From WHSW01 sp033856255 (lineage in GTDB: Bacteria > Actinomycetota > Thermoleophilia > Solirubrobacterales > 70-9), in contig JAWVFH010000046.1 in the NCBI GenBank assembly GCA_033856255.1, forward strand, positions 1 to 64,000: a stretch of DNA of 64,000 nt, written 5' to 3'. The first letter of the stretch is position 1; the number at the start of each line of letters is the position of its first letter. The notes under the pieces are model-generated. The model was not told the origin of the DNA, made no database searches, and was given only the letters and a program-made list of their open reading frames with translations. Both the position numbers and the translations under genes were made by a program. Positions 7,196 through 15,289 of this stretch are shown here, piece by piece.

Positions 7196-8644
7196 ATGGC
7201 CAGCGTCTCCGCCCAGTTCTCGGTCACAGTGCGCGTCGAGCTCGACGCGCGCGCGGAGCCGCTGGGCAAGCTGACCGCTTCGATCGCCGAGGCCGGCGGC
7301 GCGTTGCAGGGGGTCGACCTCGTGCCCGGGGCGGGGGCCGAGGGCAAGCGCGTGCGCGAGTTCACGATCGACGCCCGCGACCAGGCCCACTGGGAGGAGA
7401 TCCTGCGCGCGATCGGCTCGACCCGCGGCGCCCGGGTGATCGACTACGTCGACCGCACGCTGGCGATGCACCGCGGCGGCAAGATCGAGCAGCACAACAA
7501 GTACCCGCTGAAGACGCGTGACGACCTCTCGATGGCCTACACGCCGGGCGTCGCCCGGGTCTGCATGGAGATCCACGCCGACCGCAAGAAGGCCTTCGAC
7601 TTCACGATCAAGAAGAACACCGTCGCGGTCGTCTCCGACGGCTCCGCCGTGCTCGGGCTCGGCGACATCGGCCCCGAGGCGGCGATGCCCGTGATGGAGG
7701 GCAAGGCGATGCTGTTCAAGGAGTTCGCCGACATCGACGCCTTCCCGATCTGCCTCGCCACCCACGACCCCGAGAAGATCATCGAGGTCGTGCGCCTGAT
7801 CGCGCCGACGTTCGGCGGCATCAACCTCGAGGACATCTCCGCCCCGCGCTGCTTCGAGATCGAGGAGCGGCTAAAGGAGGAGCTCGACATCCCGGTCTTC
7901 CACGACGACCAGCACGGGACCGCGGTGGTGACCATGGCGGCGCTGTTCAACGCGCTGAAGATCGTCGGCAAGCCGATCGAGGACCTGACGGTGCTGATGA
8001 CCGGGCTCGGCGCCGCCGGAGTCGCCGTGACGAAGATGATGCTCGCCTCCGGGGTCACGAAGATCATCGGCTGCGACCGCAAGGGCGCGCTCTCGACCAC
8101 CCGCGACGACTACGAGCAGATGACCGAGATCAAGCGCTGGTACTCGGAGAACTCGAACCCCGAGCACCGGCTCGGCACCCCGTCGGAGGTGATCGACGGG
8201 ATCGACCTGTTCGTCGGCCTCTCCGGACCCGGGGTGATCGAGGCGAGCGAGCTGGCGCGGATGAACAAGGACGCGATCGTCTTCGCGATGGCGAACCCGA
8301 CCCCCGAGGTGATGCCCGAGGACGCGGCACCCTACGTGCGGATCATGGCCACGGGGCGCTCCGACTACCCAAACCAGATCAACAACGTGCTCGCCTTCCC
8401 GGGGATCTTCCGCGGAGCCCTCGACGCCGGCGCGCCGAGGATCACCGAGGAGATGAAGCTCGCGGCGGCGCAGGGGATCGCCGATGTGGTCGCCGAGGAG
8501 GACCTCTCGGAGGACTACATCATCCCCTCGGTGTTCGATCGCGACGTCGCCCCAGCCGTCGCCAAGGCCGTGGTCGAGGAGGCCCGCCGCGACGGAATCG
8601 CCCGCGTCTCGGAGGAGACCGGCACCTTCTCGACAATCGAGTAG
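7196..8644 (+). CDS. NAD(P)-dependent malic enzyme with N-terminal ACT domain
   Basis: The 482-residue protein oxidatively decarboxylates malate to pyruvate. Residues 1-75 form an ACT-like regulatory domain (FSVTVRVELDARAEPLGKLTASI), as in the short bacterial malic enzymes. The catalytic part shows YTPGVARVC, the substrate and metal-site segments ISAPRCFEIE and VFHDDQHGTA, a Rossmann GLGAAGVAV loop, and FAMANPTPE. The start is ATG 7196, giving a leaderless message. The next gene begins directly after its stop codon. The ACT domain suggests allosteric control by a small metabolite; which cofactor is preferred cannot be read from the sequence. Confidence 0.93.
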   Translation: MASVSAQFSVTVRVELDARAEPLGKLTASIAEAGGALQGVDLVPGAGAEGKRVREFTIDARDQAHWEEILRAIGSTRGARVIDYVDRTLAMHRGGKIEQHNKYPLKTRDDLSMAYTPGVARVCMEIHADRKKAFDFTIKKNTVAVVSDGSAVLGLGDIGPEAAMPVMEGKAMLFKEFADIDAFPICLATHDPEKIIEVVRLIAPTFGGINLEDISAPRCFEIEERLKEELDIPVFHDDQHGTAVVTMAALFNALKIVGKPIEDLTVLMTGLGAAGVAVTKMMLASGVTKIIGCDRKGALSTTRDDYEQMTEIKRWYSENSNPEHRLGTPSEVIDGIDLFVGLSGPGVIEASELARMNKDAIVFAMANPTPEVMPEDAAPYVRIMATGRSDYPNQINNVLAFPGIFRGALDAGAPRITEEMKLAAAQGIADVVAEEDLSEDYIIPSVFDRDVAPAVAKAVVEEARRDGIARVSEETGTFSTIE

Positions 8645-9550
8645 ATGCGGGTACTCGTCACCGGAGCAAGCGGACTGATCGGCTCGGCCGTCTGCGACGC
8701 GCTGCTCGCGCGCGGCGACGAGGTGGCCGGCCTCAGCCGCGATCCGGCACGGGCGCGACGGACGAATCCGACCGTCTCCTGGCACGCATGGGATCCGGCC
8801 CGCGAGCGCCCGCCCGAGGCGGCGTTCGAGGGGGCCGACGCGATCGTCAACCTGGTCGGCGAGAACATCAACCAGAGGCTGACGCCGGCGGCCAAGGAAC
8901 GGATTCGCGACAGCCGCGTGCGGGCGACCAAGAACCTCGTCGACGGCCTGGTCGGCGCAGCGGCCAAACCGACGGCGTTGGTGAGCCAGTGCGCGGTCGG
9001 CTACTACGGAGACCACGGGGAGGCGATCGTCGACGAGTCGACGCCGCCGGCGACCGACTGGGTCGGCCGGATGTGCGCCGAATGGGAGGCCGAGAGCCTC
9101 GCCGCCCAGCGCGGCGACGTCAGAACCACGGTCCTGCGCTCCGCCCCGGTACTGGACCCCGACGGCGGCCTGCTGAAACAGCTGCTGCCCGTGTTCAAGC
9201 TCGGCCTCGGGGGTGCGCTGGCCGGCGGGCGGCAGTACATGCCCTGGATCCATCGCGACGACGAGGTCGCGCTGATCCTCTGGGCGCTCGATTCGGGCGA
9301 GGCGAGCGGGCCGCTGAACGCCGTCGGCCCCACCCCGGCGACCAACCGCGAGTTCTCGAAGGCGCTCGGCGCCGCCCTCCATCGACCCGCGGTCGTCCCT
9401 GTGCCGAGATTCGCGCTCACCGCGATGCGGGGCGAGGAGCTCACCGATCAGATCCTCGGCAGCATCCGCGCCGTCCCCCGGCGCGCCCAGGACCTCGGCT
9501 TCGTGTTCAGGTTCAACGAGGTCGCGTCGGCGCTGCGCGACCTGCTCTAG
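8645..9550 (+). CDS. TIGR01777-family NAD(P)-binding epimerase (YfcH-like)
   Basis: The 301-residue protein is an extended short-chain dehydrogenase. It has an N-terminal GASGLIGSAV dinucleotide-binding loop, NLVGENINQRLTP typical of the TIGR01777/YfcH group, a YYGD segment, WEAES, and the C-terminal PVPRFAL region (DUF1731-like). Its substrate is unknown. It starts at the base after the malic enzyme stop (TAGATG), so the two are translationally coupled. Its own stop overlaps the stop of the convergent solute-binding gene; both use the palindrome CTAG at 9547-9550. Confidence 0.88.
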   Translation: MRVLVTGASGLIGSAVCDALLARGDEVAGLSRDPARARRTNPTVSWHAWDPARERPPEAAFEGADAIVNLVGENINQRLTPAAKERIRDSRVRATKNLVDGLVGAAAKPTALVSQCAVGYYGDHGEAIVDESTPPATDWVGRMCAEWEAESLAAQRGDVRTTVLRSAPVLDPDGGLLKQLLPVFKLGLGGALAGGRQYMPWIHRDDEVALILWALDSGEASGPLNAVGPTPATNREFSKALGAALHRPAVVPVPRFALTAMRGEELTDQILGSIRAVPRRAQDLGFVFRFNEVASALRDLL

Positions 9551-10671
9551 CCCGGGCCGCCGAGCGCCGCGACCGGCTTCGGCTCGCCGCGGCCGAGCTC
9601 GTACCCGGTCATCCGGTCCAGCGTCGTCTCGCCGACGTTGTCGATCGAGTACGTGCCGAGCACGGAGTCGCGCTCGGCGGTCTCGAAGAACGCGCCGATG
9701 ACGTCCGTGCGGTCGGTCGGGTCGGAGGCGCGGTCGATCGAATCGAGGATCACCGCCATCGCCTCGTAGCCGTAGGCGGCGTAGCGGCCGGGCGGACGGC
9801 CGTACTCGCCCCGGAAGGCATCGGCGAAGTCCTGGCCCGCGGGCGGCAGCTGCGAGGGATCGAGGGCGGCGGAGGTCGCGAGCGTCCCTGCGGGCTCGGA
9901 GACGCCCGGGACGAGCTCGGCGTCGGTGACCATCAGCCCGTCGAGCCCGCGGGCGTCGGCAAGCGGCTGGTCCTCCGGCAGGCCGCCGTAGTAGACGAAG
10001 CCGGCGCCCCGAACGAGCGACGCCCGCCGCAGGCCATCCTCGAAGCCCGAGATCATCGCCTTGCCGTAGGCGGTCCCGTCCGACTCCGCCGCGACCCGGG
10101 AGACGCCCATCCGGTCGACCCAGGCGGCGCCGGCGAGGGCCTGGGAGCGGTCGCTCGGGATCACCCGGCCGAACGTCCGCGTCCCGCTCGGCTGGGCGTC
10201 GGGGACCTCGTCGGAGCCCGGGACCGGGGCAACGAGGTCGCCGGCCGAGCTGGCGGGCGAGACCTGCAGCACCTGGGCGGCGTTGGTGACCGGCAGCGAG
10301 GCCCGGGTGGCGCCGGATTCGAAGTCGCCCAGATAGGCGATCGCTGTCGAGTCCTGGGAGGCGGTCCGCGCGTTCGCGGCCGCCTGGGCCGGGGTCCAGA
10401 CGGCGGCCGCGCCCTCGCCCTCGGTGTCGTCGAGGTAGTTCGCCTCGACCGCCACACCGCCGGCCACACCGCCGGCATCGGCGAGGGCCAAGCGGGCCCC
10501 GTCGGCGGCGTCCTGCCCGTCGCCGCCGCTGGGGCCGCGCAGCGGCAGGCTGACGTAGACGGTCAGCTGCGCGTCCGCATCCGGACCGCCGCCGCCCCCG
10601 GCGCAGCCCCCGGCCGCCAGCACGGCCACGGCGGCGAGCGCCGCCGAGCTAGCCCAGGAACGCTTCGGCAA
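9547..10671 (-). CDS. Solute-binding lipoprotein, branched-chain amino acid (type 1 periplasmic) family
   Basis: The 374-residue product starts with a lipoprotein signal ending LAAGGC, with the lipid-attachment Cys at about residue 23. A type 1 periplasmic-binding fold follows (VYVSLPLRGPSGGDGQDAADGARLAL, then AYLGDFESGATRASLPVTN), like the Leu/Ile/Val-binding proteins of ABC importers. No permease or ATPase gene lies nearby, so the ligand and transporter are unknown. The start is TTG at 10671 with GGAGGAG 6 bases upstream, inside the end of the phosphofructokinase gene, which argues for coupled translation. A sensing role instead of uptake is possible. Confidence 0.8.
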   Translation of the reverse strand: MPKRSWASSAALAAVAVLAAGGCAGGGGGPDADAQLTVYVSLPLRGPSGGDGQDAADGARLALADAGGVAGGVAVEANYLDDTEGEGAAAVWTPAQAAANARTASQDSTAIAYLGDFESGATRASLPVTNAAQVLQVSPASSAGDLVAPVPGSDEVPDAQPSGTRTFGRVIPSDRSQALAGAAWVDRMGVSRVAAESDGTAYGKAMISGFEDGLRRASLVRGAGFVYYGGLPEDQPLADARGLDGLMVTDAELVPGVSEPAGTLATSAALDPSQLPPAGQDFADAFRGEYGRPPGRYAAYGYEAMAVILDSIDRASDPTDRTDVIGAFFETAERDSVLGTYSIDNVGETTLDRMTGYELGRGEPKPVAALGGPG

Positions 10672-11680
10672 ACGCGAACTCCTCCGGAGTGACGGTGCGC
10701 AGCTCGGCGACCGCCTCGGCCAGCGGGACGAGCTCGATCCGGGTCCCGTGAAGCGCCGGCATCATCCCCCAGCGGCCGTCGTGGGCTGCATCGATCGCGC
10801 CGACGCCGAAACGGGTCGCCAGCACCCTGTCGTACGCGGTCGGCGTGCCGCCGCGCTGGATGTGGCCGAGGACGACGGCGCGGGTCTCGAACCCCGTTCG
10901 CCCCTCGATCTCCTTTTCCAGCCGCTGGCCGATGCCGCCGAGGCGCACGTGGCCAAACTCGTCCGTCTCCCCGGCGCCCAGCTCCATCGTCCCCTCCCCG
11001 GGCACGGCGCCCTCGGCGACGACGACGATCGAGAAGAAGCGCCCGCGCCCGTGCCGGCGGCCGATCAGACGGCAGACCTCCTCGATGTCGAAAGGCTGCT
11101 CGGGGATCAGGATCACGTCGCCGCCGCCGGCGATCCCGGAGTAGAGCGCGATCCAGCCCGCGTGGCGGCCCATCACCTCGACCACCATCACCCGGTGGTG
11201 CGACTCGGCCGTCGTGTGCAGGCGGTCGATCGCCTCGGTCGCGACCTGAAGCGCGGTGTCGAACCCGAAGGTGACGTCGGTGGCGCCGATGTCGTTGTCG
11301 ATCGTCTTCGGCACCCCGACCACGTTGAGCCCGTGCTCGGCGTGCAGGCGATTGGCGGCGCCCAACGTATCCTCGCCGCCGATCGCGATCAGGCCGTCGA
11401 GCCCGAGCGCGCCCAGGTTGTCGGCGATCAGCCGCGGCCCGTCGTCGCGCTTGAAGGGGTTGGTGCGCGAGGTGCCGAGGATCGTGCCGCCCCGGGGCAG
11501 GATGCCGCGCGTCGACTCGATCGTCAGCTCCTCGTGGTCGTTCTCGAGCGGGCCGCGCCAGCCGTCGCGAAAACCCACGATCTCGTGTCCGTGGATGTCG
11601 ATTCCCTTGCGGACGATCGCCCGGATCACCGCGTTCAGGCCCGGGCAATCGCCACCCCCGGTGAGCACGCCGAATCGCAC
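10649..11680 (-). CDS. pfkA: 6-phosphofructokinase, probably diphosphate-dependent
   Basis: The 343-residue protein is a PfkA-family enzyme (GGGDCPGLNAVIR near the N-terminus, MGRHAGWIAL, HIQRGGTPTAYDR). Two signature positions point to diphosphate as donor: GGEDT where ATP enzymes have Gly in the fourth position, and PKTIDND where ATP enzymes have PGTIDND. In characterised members Asp and Lys at these two sites go with PPi use, as in the Amycolatopsis-type enzyme. It phosphorylates fructose 6-phosphate, probably reversibly. GTG start, 6 bases after a TATGGT box. It overlaps the downstream lipoprotein gene by 23 bases. Confidence 0.93.
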   Translation of the reverse strand: MRFGVLTGGGDCPGLNAVIRAIVRKGIDIHGHEIVGFRDGWRGPLENDHEELTIESTRGILPRGGTILGTSRTNPFKRDDGPRLIADNLGALGLDGLIAIGGEDTLGAANRLHAEHGLNVVGVPKTIDNDIGATDVTFGFDTALQVATEAIDRLHTTAESHHRVMVVEVMGRHAGWIALYSGIAGGGDVILIPEQPFDIEEVCRLIGRRHGRGRFFSIVVVAEGAVPGEGTMELGAGETDEFGHVRLGGIGQRLEKEIEGRTGFETRAVVLGHIQRGGTPTAYDRVLATRFGVGAIDAAHDGRWGMMPALHGTRIELVPLAEAVAELRTVTPEEFAFAEAFLG

Positions 11681-11686
11681 GCGGCC

Positions 11687-11692
11687 ACCATA
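11687..11692 (-). promoter_or_regulatory. Leaderless -10 box of pfkA
   Basis: TATGGT on the minus strand, 6 bases before the GTG start at 11680. Confidence 0.45.
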
Positions 11693-11716
11693 CCCACCGC
11701 GCGCCGGACCGGCCGA

Positions 11717-12412
11717 TCAGTCCGCGAGCGCCTCCCGGCGGACGGCGAAGAAGTCGGCGAGCAGCTGCTCCGGGTCGTCGGCGGAGACCAGGTCCGCGTA
11801 ATCGACCTCGGCGCCGTCGAAGGCGGTCGCGTTCCACAACCCGCCCCTGGTCTGCGGCTGCCAGGGGCCGACGTAGACGTACGGCTGCGGATGGAGGGGG
11901 TCGCCGGGCGAGGCGCCGTAGTTGGCGCGTCGGCCGAGCGACTCCGGCCCGGCCTCGATCGCGAGGTCGAAGTGCTCCGGCCACAGATTGATCGCCGAGG
12001 CCTCATCGGCCGGCGAGACGGTGGCGATCAGGGCCTCGAGGCTTCTCTGGCCGAAGGCGTAGAACTCGGCCAGGCGTTCCGCGGCCGCGGCGTCGATCGC
12101 CAGCGCGGTCGTATCGCCCGGAAGCCCGTCGGGGTACAGATCGGCTCCGACCAGCTCGGCCGCCTCGGCGATCGACTCGATCGCCGCCCGGCGCTCGGCG
12201 CCGTCCTCGTCGACCACCAGCTCGGCGCCGTCGACGCGGACCTGCAACGAGCGGCCATCGTGCTCGAACGGCGGCGTACCGAAGCCACCCGGGGTCCGCG
12301 TCAGGGCGATCTCGTTGTGCGGCTTGCGGGCCGGGGCGACCACCTGCTCGGCGACCCGATGCAGGGCCAGGCGGGTCTCCACGAATGAATCGGGCAGCGG
12401 CGCCAGGCCCAT
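11717..12412 (-). CDS. Conserved hypothetical protein
   Basis: This 231-residue soluble protein has no signal peptide or membrane segment, and I do not recognise its family with confidence. Visible features are an N-terminal VETRLALHRVAEQVVAPARK helix, a central strand-rich part, AINLWPEHFDLAIEAG, and a C-terminal NYGASPGDPLHPQPYVYVGPW segment that looks strongly constrained (aromatic and proline rich). It follows the small membrane protein gene by 4 bases, so the two are probably co-transcribed. It has normal local composition and high acidic content. Function unknown. Confidence 0.75.
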   Translation of the reverse strand: MGLAPLPDSFVETRLALHRVAEQVVAPARKPHNEIALTRTPGGFGTPPFEHDGRSLQVRVDGAELVVDEDGAERRAAIESIAEAAELVGADLYPDGLPGDTTALAIDAAAAERLAEFYAFGQRSLEALIATVSPADEASAINLWPEHFDLAIEAGPESLGRRANYGASPGDPLHPQPYVYVGPWQPQTRGGLWNATAFDGAEVDYADLVSADDPEQLLADFFAVRREALAD

Positions 12413-12416
12413 CGGC

Positions 12417-12578
12417 CTACGCGCGGATCCAGTCGAGCAACGGTTTCGCCCAGCGATCGAGGATGCCGTTGAAGAGGATGAAGAGCAGGATCAGGGTGGC
12501 GATCGTGCCGCCGAGCGAGAACGCGTAGGCGACGGTCATCGCGAGCAGGCCGATGACTGTGAAGACCAGGAGTCGCAC
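12417..12578 (-). CDS. Small two-helix membrane protein, 53 residues
   Basis: A GTG-started frame encodes two hydrophobic segments, LLVFTVIGLLAMTVAYAFSL and GTIATLILLFILFNGI, and a short basic and aromatic tail ending DRWAKPLLDWIRA. A TACTCT box lies 7 bases upstream of the GTG. Its stop is 4 bases from the start of the next gene. The clean hydropathy pattern, the promoter and the spacing support a real gene. Function unknown; it could be a small membrane subunit or regulator. Confidence 0.6.
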   Translation of the reverse strand: MRLLVFTVIGLLAMTVAYAFSLGGTIATLILLFILFNGILDRWAKPLLDWIRA

Positions 12579-12585
12579 GGGCGCC

Positions 12586-12591
12586 AGAGTA
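12586..12591 (-). promoter_or_regulatory. Leaderless -10 box of small membrane gene
   Basis: TACTCT on the minus strand, 7 bases before the GTG at 12578. Confidence 0.4.
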
Positions 12592-12600
12592 TCGGAGAGC

Positions 12601-13407
12601 TCACGCCGCGGGTCCTGTCGCGGACATGCGTTTGCGGCAGTCGGCGAGGAAGGATGAGACGGCGCCGGCGGCCGCGGTTGGGTCGGGAGACTCGGACGTG
12701 GCGCGGACGAGGCGGGTGCCGATGATCACGCCGTCGGCGAGGGCACCGACCTGGGCGGCCTGGTCGGGGGTGGTGATGCCGAAGCCGACCGCGACGGGGA
12801 CGGAGGAGTCGGCCTTGGTGGCGGTGACGAGCTCGCCGAGCGCTTCGGGGAGCTGGTCGCGCTCGCCGGTCGTGCGGGTGTCGGAGACGAGGTAGACGAA
12901 GCCCTCGGCGGCGGCGCAGATCCGGGCGCGGCGTTCGGGCGGGGTGGTGGGCGCGACGAGCGGAATCAGCGCCAGCCCCGCGGCGCGCAGCGCCGACGCG
13001 ACCTCGGCCCCCTCCTCGAGCGGCAGGTCGGGGACGATGACGCCGGCCGCGCCGGCGTCGGCGAGCATGCCGGCGAAGCGGTCGGGGCCGCGGGCGAGGA
13101 CCATGTTCGCGTAGGCCATCGGCACGACCGGCAGCCGGGCCGCGATCCGCTCGCAGTCGGCGAGCACCGACTCGAGCGTCGCTCCGGCCTCCAGGGCCCG
13201 GGTAGCGGCGCCGTGGATCACCGGGCCGTCGGCGAGCGGGTCCGAGTACGGCACCCCGAGCTCGACCAGGTCGGCGCCGGCATCCGCGTACGCCTCGGCG
13301 ACCGCCGTCGACGTGGCCGCGTCGGGAAACCCGCCCATCATGTACGGCATCAGGGCCGCCCGGCCCTCGGCGCGGGCGGCGGCAAACGCTGCTTCGATCT
13401 CAGCCAT
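12601..13407 (-). CDS. trpA: Tryptophan synthase alpha chain
   Basis: The 268-residue TIM-barrel enzyme cleaves indole-3-glycerol phosphate to indole and glyceraldehyde 3-phosphate. The catalytic segment DAGADLVELGVPYSDPLADG carries the conserved Glu and Asp, and GVIVPDLPLEE and GFGITTPDQ form the phosphate-binding side. ATG 13407 is chosen because the upstream in-frame extension is the antisense of trpB's own end and is Arg/Ser rich. It overlaps trpB by 8 bases, so the alpha and beta subunits are translationally coupled and will form the usual alpha2beta2 complex. Confidence 0.96.
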   Translation of the reverse strand: MAEIEAAFAAARAEGRAALMPYMMGGFPDAATSTAVAEAYADAGADLVELGVPYSDPLADGPVIHGAATRALEAGATLESVLADCERIAARLPVVPMAYANMVLARGPDRFAGMLADAGAAGVIVPDLPLEEGAEVASALRAAGLALIPLVAPTTPPERRARICAAAEGFVYLVSDTRTTGERDQLPEALGELVTATKADSSVPVAVGFGITTPDQAAQVGALADGVIIGTRLVRATSESPDPTAAAGAVSSFLADCRKRMSATGPAA

Positions 13408-14620
13408 CGCCGAGCCGCTCGACGACCTCGGCCAGGTCCTTGTCGCCACGACCGGAAAGCGTGAGGACATCAAAACTACTCCGCGCCACCTCCTCGGCTT
13501 CGCCTGCGGGGGTGCGCGAGTCAGCCGCAGGATGCGGGTTTTCAAGGAGCCACGCGATTGCGTGGCTTGGTTCCAAGGCCGGGATGATCCCCTCGAGCCG
13601 CCCGACCTCGCGGAAGGCATTCAGCGCCGCGGCGTCGGTGACCGCCTCGTAGCGAACCCTGCCCGTGTCGCGCAGGTGGGCGTGCTGGGGGCCGACGCCC
13701 GGGTAGTCGAGCCCGGCCGAGACCGAATGCGCCTCGAGGATCTGGCCGTCCTCGTCGGCGAGCACGGAGGAGAGGGCGCCGTGCAGGACACCGGTCCGCC
13801 CCGCGGTGAGCGAGGCGCCGGTCCGGCCGCTTTCGAGGCCCTCCCCCGCCGCCTCGATGCCGATCAGCTCGACGTCTGCGTCGTCGAGGAAGGGGACGAA
13901 GGTGCCGATCGCGTTCGAGCCGCCGCCGACGCACGCGATCACCCGAGCCGGCAGGGCGCCCTCGACGGCGAGGGCCTGCTCGCGGGCTTCGGTTCCGATC
14001 ACCAGCTGCAGGTCGCGGACGAGCGCCGGGTAGGGCGCCGGCCCGACCGCCGAGCCGATGATGTAGTGGGTGGTGGCCACGTTCGTGACCCAGTCGCGGA
14101 TCGCGGCGCTGACCGCCTCCTTGAGCGTCCGCGCGCCGGCCTCGACCGGCGCCACCTCGGCGCCCAGGAGGCGCATCCGCTCAACGTTGGGGGCCTGGCG
14201 GCGCATGTCCTCGGTGCCCATGTAGACGACGCATTCGAGCCCGAGCAGCGCGCACGCGGTCGCCGCGGCGACCCCGTGCTGGCCGGCGCCGGTCTCGGCG
14301 ATCACCCTCGGCTTGCCCATCCGTTTCGCCAGTAGCGCCTGGCCGACCGCGTTGTTGATCTTGTGGGCGCCGGTGTGGGCGAGGTCCTCGCGCTTCAGGT
14401 AGACGCGGCGGCCGACGCGCTCGGAGAGGCGCTGGGCCAGATAGAGGGGGGTCGGACGGCCGACGAAGTCGCGCAGCAGGCGGTCGAGCTCGGTGGCGAA
14501 CCCCTCGTCCTCGCGGGCCGACGCCCAGGCGAGCGTCAGCTCGTCGAGCGCCGCAATCAGCACCTCGGGCACGAAGCGGCCGCCATACGGCCCGAACCGC
14601 TCCTCGACCGCGACGGTCAT
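13400..14620 (-). CDS. trpB: Tryptophan synthase beta chain with a repeat-derived insertion
   Basis: The 406-residue PLP enzyme condenses indole with serine. The Schiff-base lysine is K87 in HTGAHKINNA, and the phosphate loop is GGGSNAIG. The C-terminus SGRGDKD is intact. Between the SHAIAWLL helix and LTLSGRGDKD the protein is about 12 residues longer than E. coli TrpB. The extra part contains SRTPAGEAEEVAR, which is encoded by a palindromic element also present in prmA and before era. The reading frame is kept and catalytic residues are unaffected, so the enzyme is probably active. It overlaps trpF by four bases (ATGA). Confidence 0.96.
   Translation of the reverse strand: MTVAVEERFGPYGGRFVPEVLIAALDELTLAWASAREDEGFATELDRLLRDFVGRPTPLYLAQRLSERVGRRVYLKREDLAHTGAHKINNAVGQALLAKRMGKPRVIAETGAGQHGVAAATACALLGLECVVYMGTEDMRRQAPNVERMRLLGAEVAPVEAGARTLKEAVSAAIRDWVTNVATTHYIIGSAVGPAPYPALVRDLQLVIGTEAREQALAVEGALPARVIACVGGGSNAIGTFVPFLDDADVELIGIEAAGEGLESGRTGASLTAGRTGVLHGALSSVLADEDGQILEAHSVSAGLDYPGVGPQHAHLRDTGRVRYEAVTDAAALNAFREVGRLEGIIPALEPSHAIAWLLENPHPAADSRTPAGEAEEVARSSFDVLTLSGRGDKDLAEVVERLGDG
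13478..13521. repeat. Constant-loop palindromic element, copy in trpB
   Basis: Arms ACTCCGCGCCACC (13478-13490) and GGTGCGCGAGT (13511-13521) are imperfectly complementary. The loop on the minus strand reads CCCCGCAGGCGAAGCCGAGG, almost the same as in the copies at 30105-30141 and 25180-25217, although the arms differ. It lies in frame inside trpB. Confidence 0.75.
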
Positions 14621-15255
14621 GGGTGCGCGACCGGCACCCGGACCCCGGCCGCCTCGGCGAAGGCCGCCATCAGGCGGTGGTCCTTGATCCCGGGGGCCGA
14701 CTCGATCCCGCTGGCCACGTCGACGGCGAACGGGGCCGCGACCTCGATCGCCGCGGCGACGTTGGCGGGATTGAGGCCGCCGGCGAGGATCATCGGCACC
14801 TCGGAATGATGCCCGCGGACCAGCTCCCAGTCGAAGCTGGTGCCGGTGCCGCCGGGCGACCCGTGCCGGTGGGCGTCCAGCAGGTGATAGTCGGTCCGGA
14901 AGGTCTCGGCCGCCTGCAGCTCGGCGCTGGTGTTGACGCGAATCGCCTTGATCACCTTGGCGCCCGTCCGCCGCGCGGCCTCCTGGCAGAACACGGGACC
15001 CTCCTCCCCGTGCAGCTGAACCATCGAGAGCTGCTCGTCCTCGACCACCGCCGCGATCTCGTCCAGAGTCGCGTTCACGAACACGCCGCAGACCTCGATC
15101 TTGCGACGCAGCTCCGAGCTGATCGCGAGCGCCGTGGCAGGATCGCAGCGTCGCGGGCTACCGGCCCAGTGGTTGAGCCCGATCGCCCAGGCGCCGAGGC
15201 GCACCGCCTCGCGCGCGTCCTCGATCCTCGTTATGCCGCAGAACTTGACTCGCAT
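14617..15255 (-). CDS. trpF: Phosphoribosylanthranilate isomerase
   Basis: The 212-residue TIM-barrel enzyme converts phosphoribosylanthranilate to CdRP. The N-terminal KFCGITRIEDA carries the catalytic Cys. VQLHGEE, LLDAHRHGSPGGTGTSFDW with the catalytic Asp, and LAGGLNPANV with VDVASGIE complete the fold. It is the first gene of a trpF-trpB-trpA run with four- and eight-base overlaps. Its start codon faces that of the proline dehydrogenase gene across only 27 bases. Confidence 0.96.
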   Translation of the reverse strand: MRVKFCGITRIEDAREAVRLGAWAIGLNHWAGSPRRCDPATALAISSELRRKIEVCGVFVNATLDEIAAVVEDEQLSMVQLHGEEGPVFCQEAARRTGAKVIKAIRVNTSAELQAAETFRTDYHLLDAHRHGSPGGTGTSFDWELVRGHHSEVPMILAGGLNPANVAAAIEVAAPFAVDVASGIESAPGIKDHRLMAAFAEAAGVRVPVAHP

Positions 15256-15265
15256 CGGCTCGGAG

Positions 15266-15272
15266 TAGCGTA
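15266..15272. promoter_or_regulatory. Symmetric -10 box shared by divergent trpF and proline dehydrogenase
   Basis: TAGCGTA reads TAGCGT on the plus strand and TACGCT on the minus strand. It lies exactly 11 bases from each start codon (trpF at 15255, proline dehydrogenase at 15283). The whole intergenic space is 27 bases, so one symmetric -10 for both directions is the simplest reading. TTGACT at 15245-15250, inside trpF, could be a -35 for the plus direction with a short 15-base spacer. Confidence 0.5.
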
Positions 15273-15277
15273 GGGAT

Positions 15278-15289
15278 CGATCATGATCG
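15278..15289. repeat. Palindrome over proline dehydrogenase start codon
   Basis: CGATCATGATCG is a perfect 12-base palindrome that includes the ATG at 15283. It could be an operator for the divergent promoter or a chance result of GATC-rich sequence. Confidence 0.3.
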
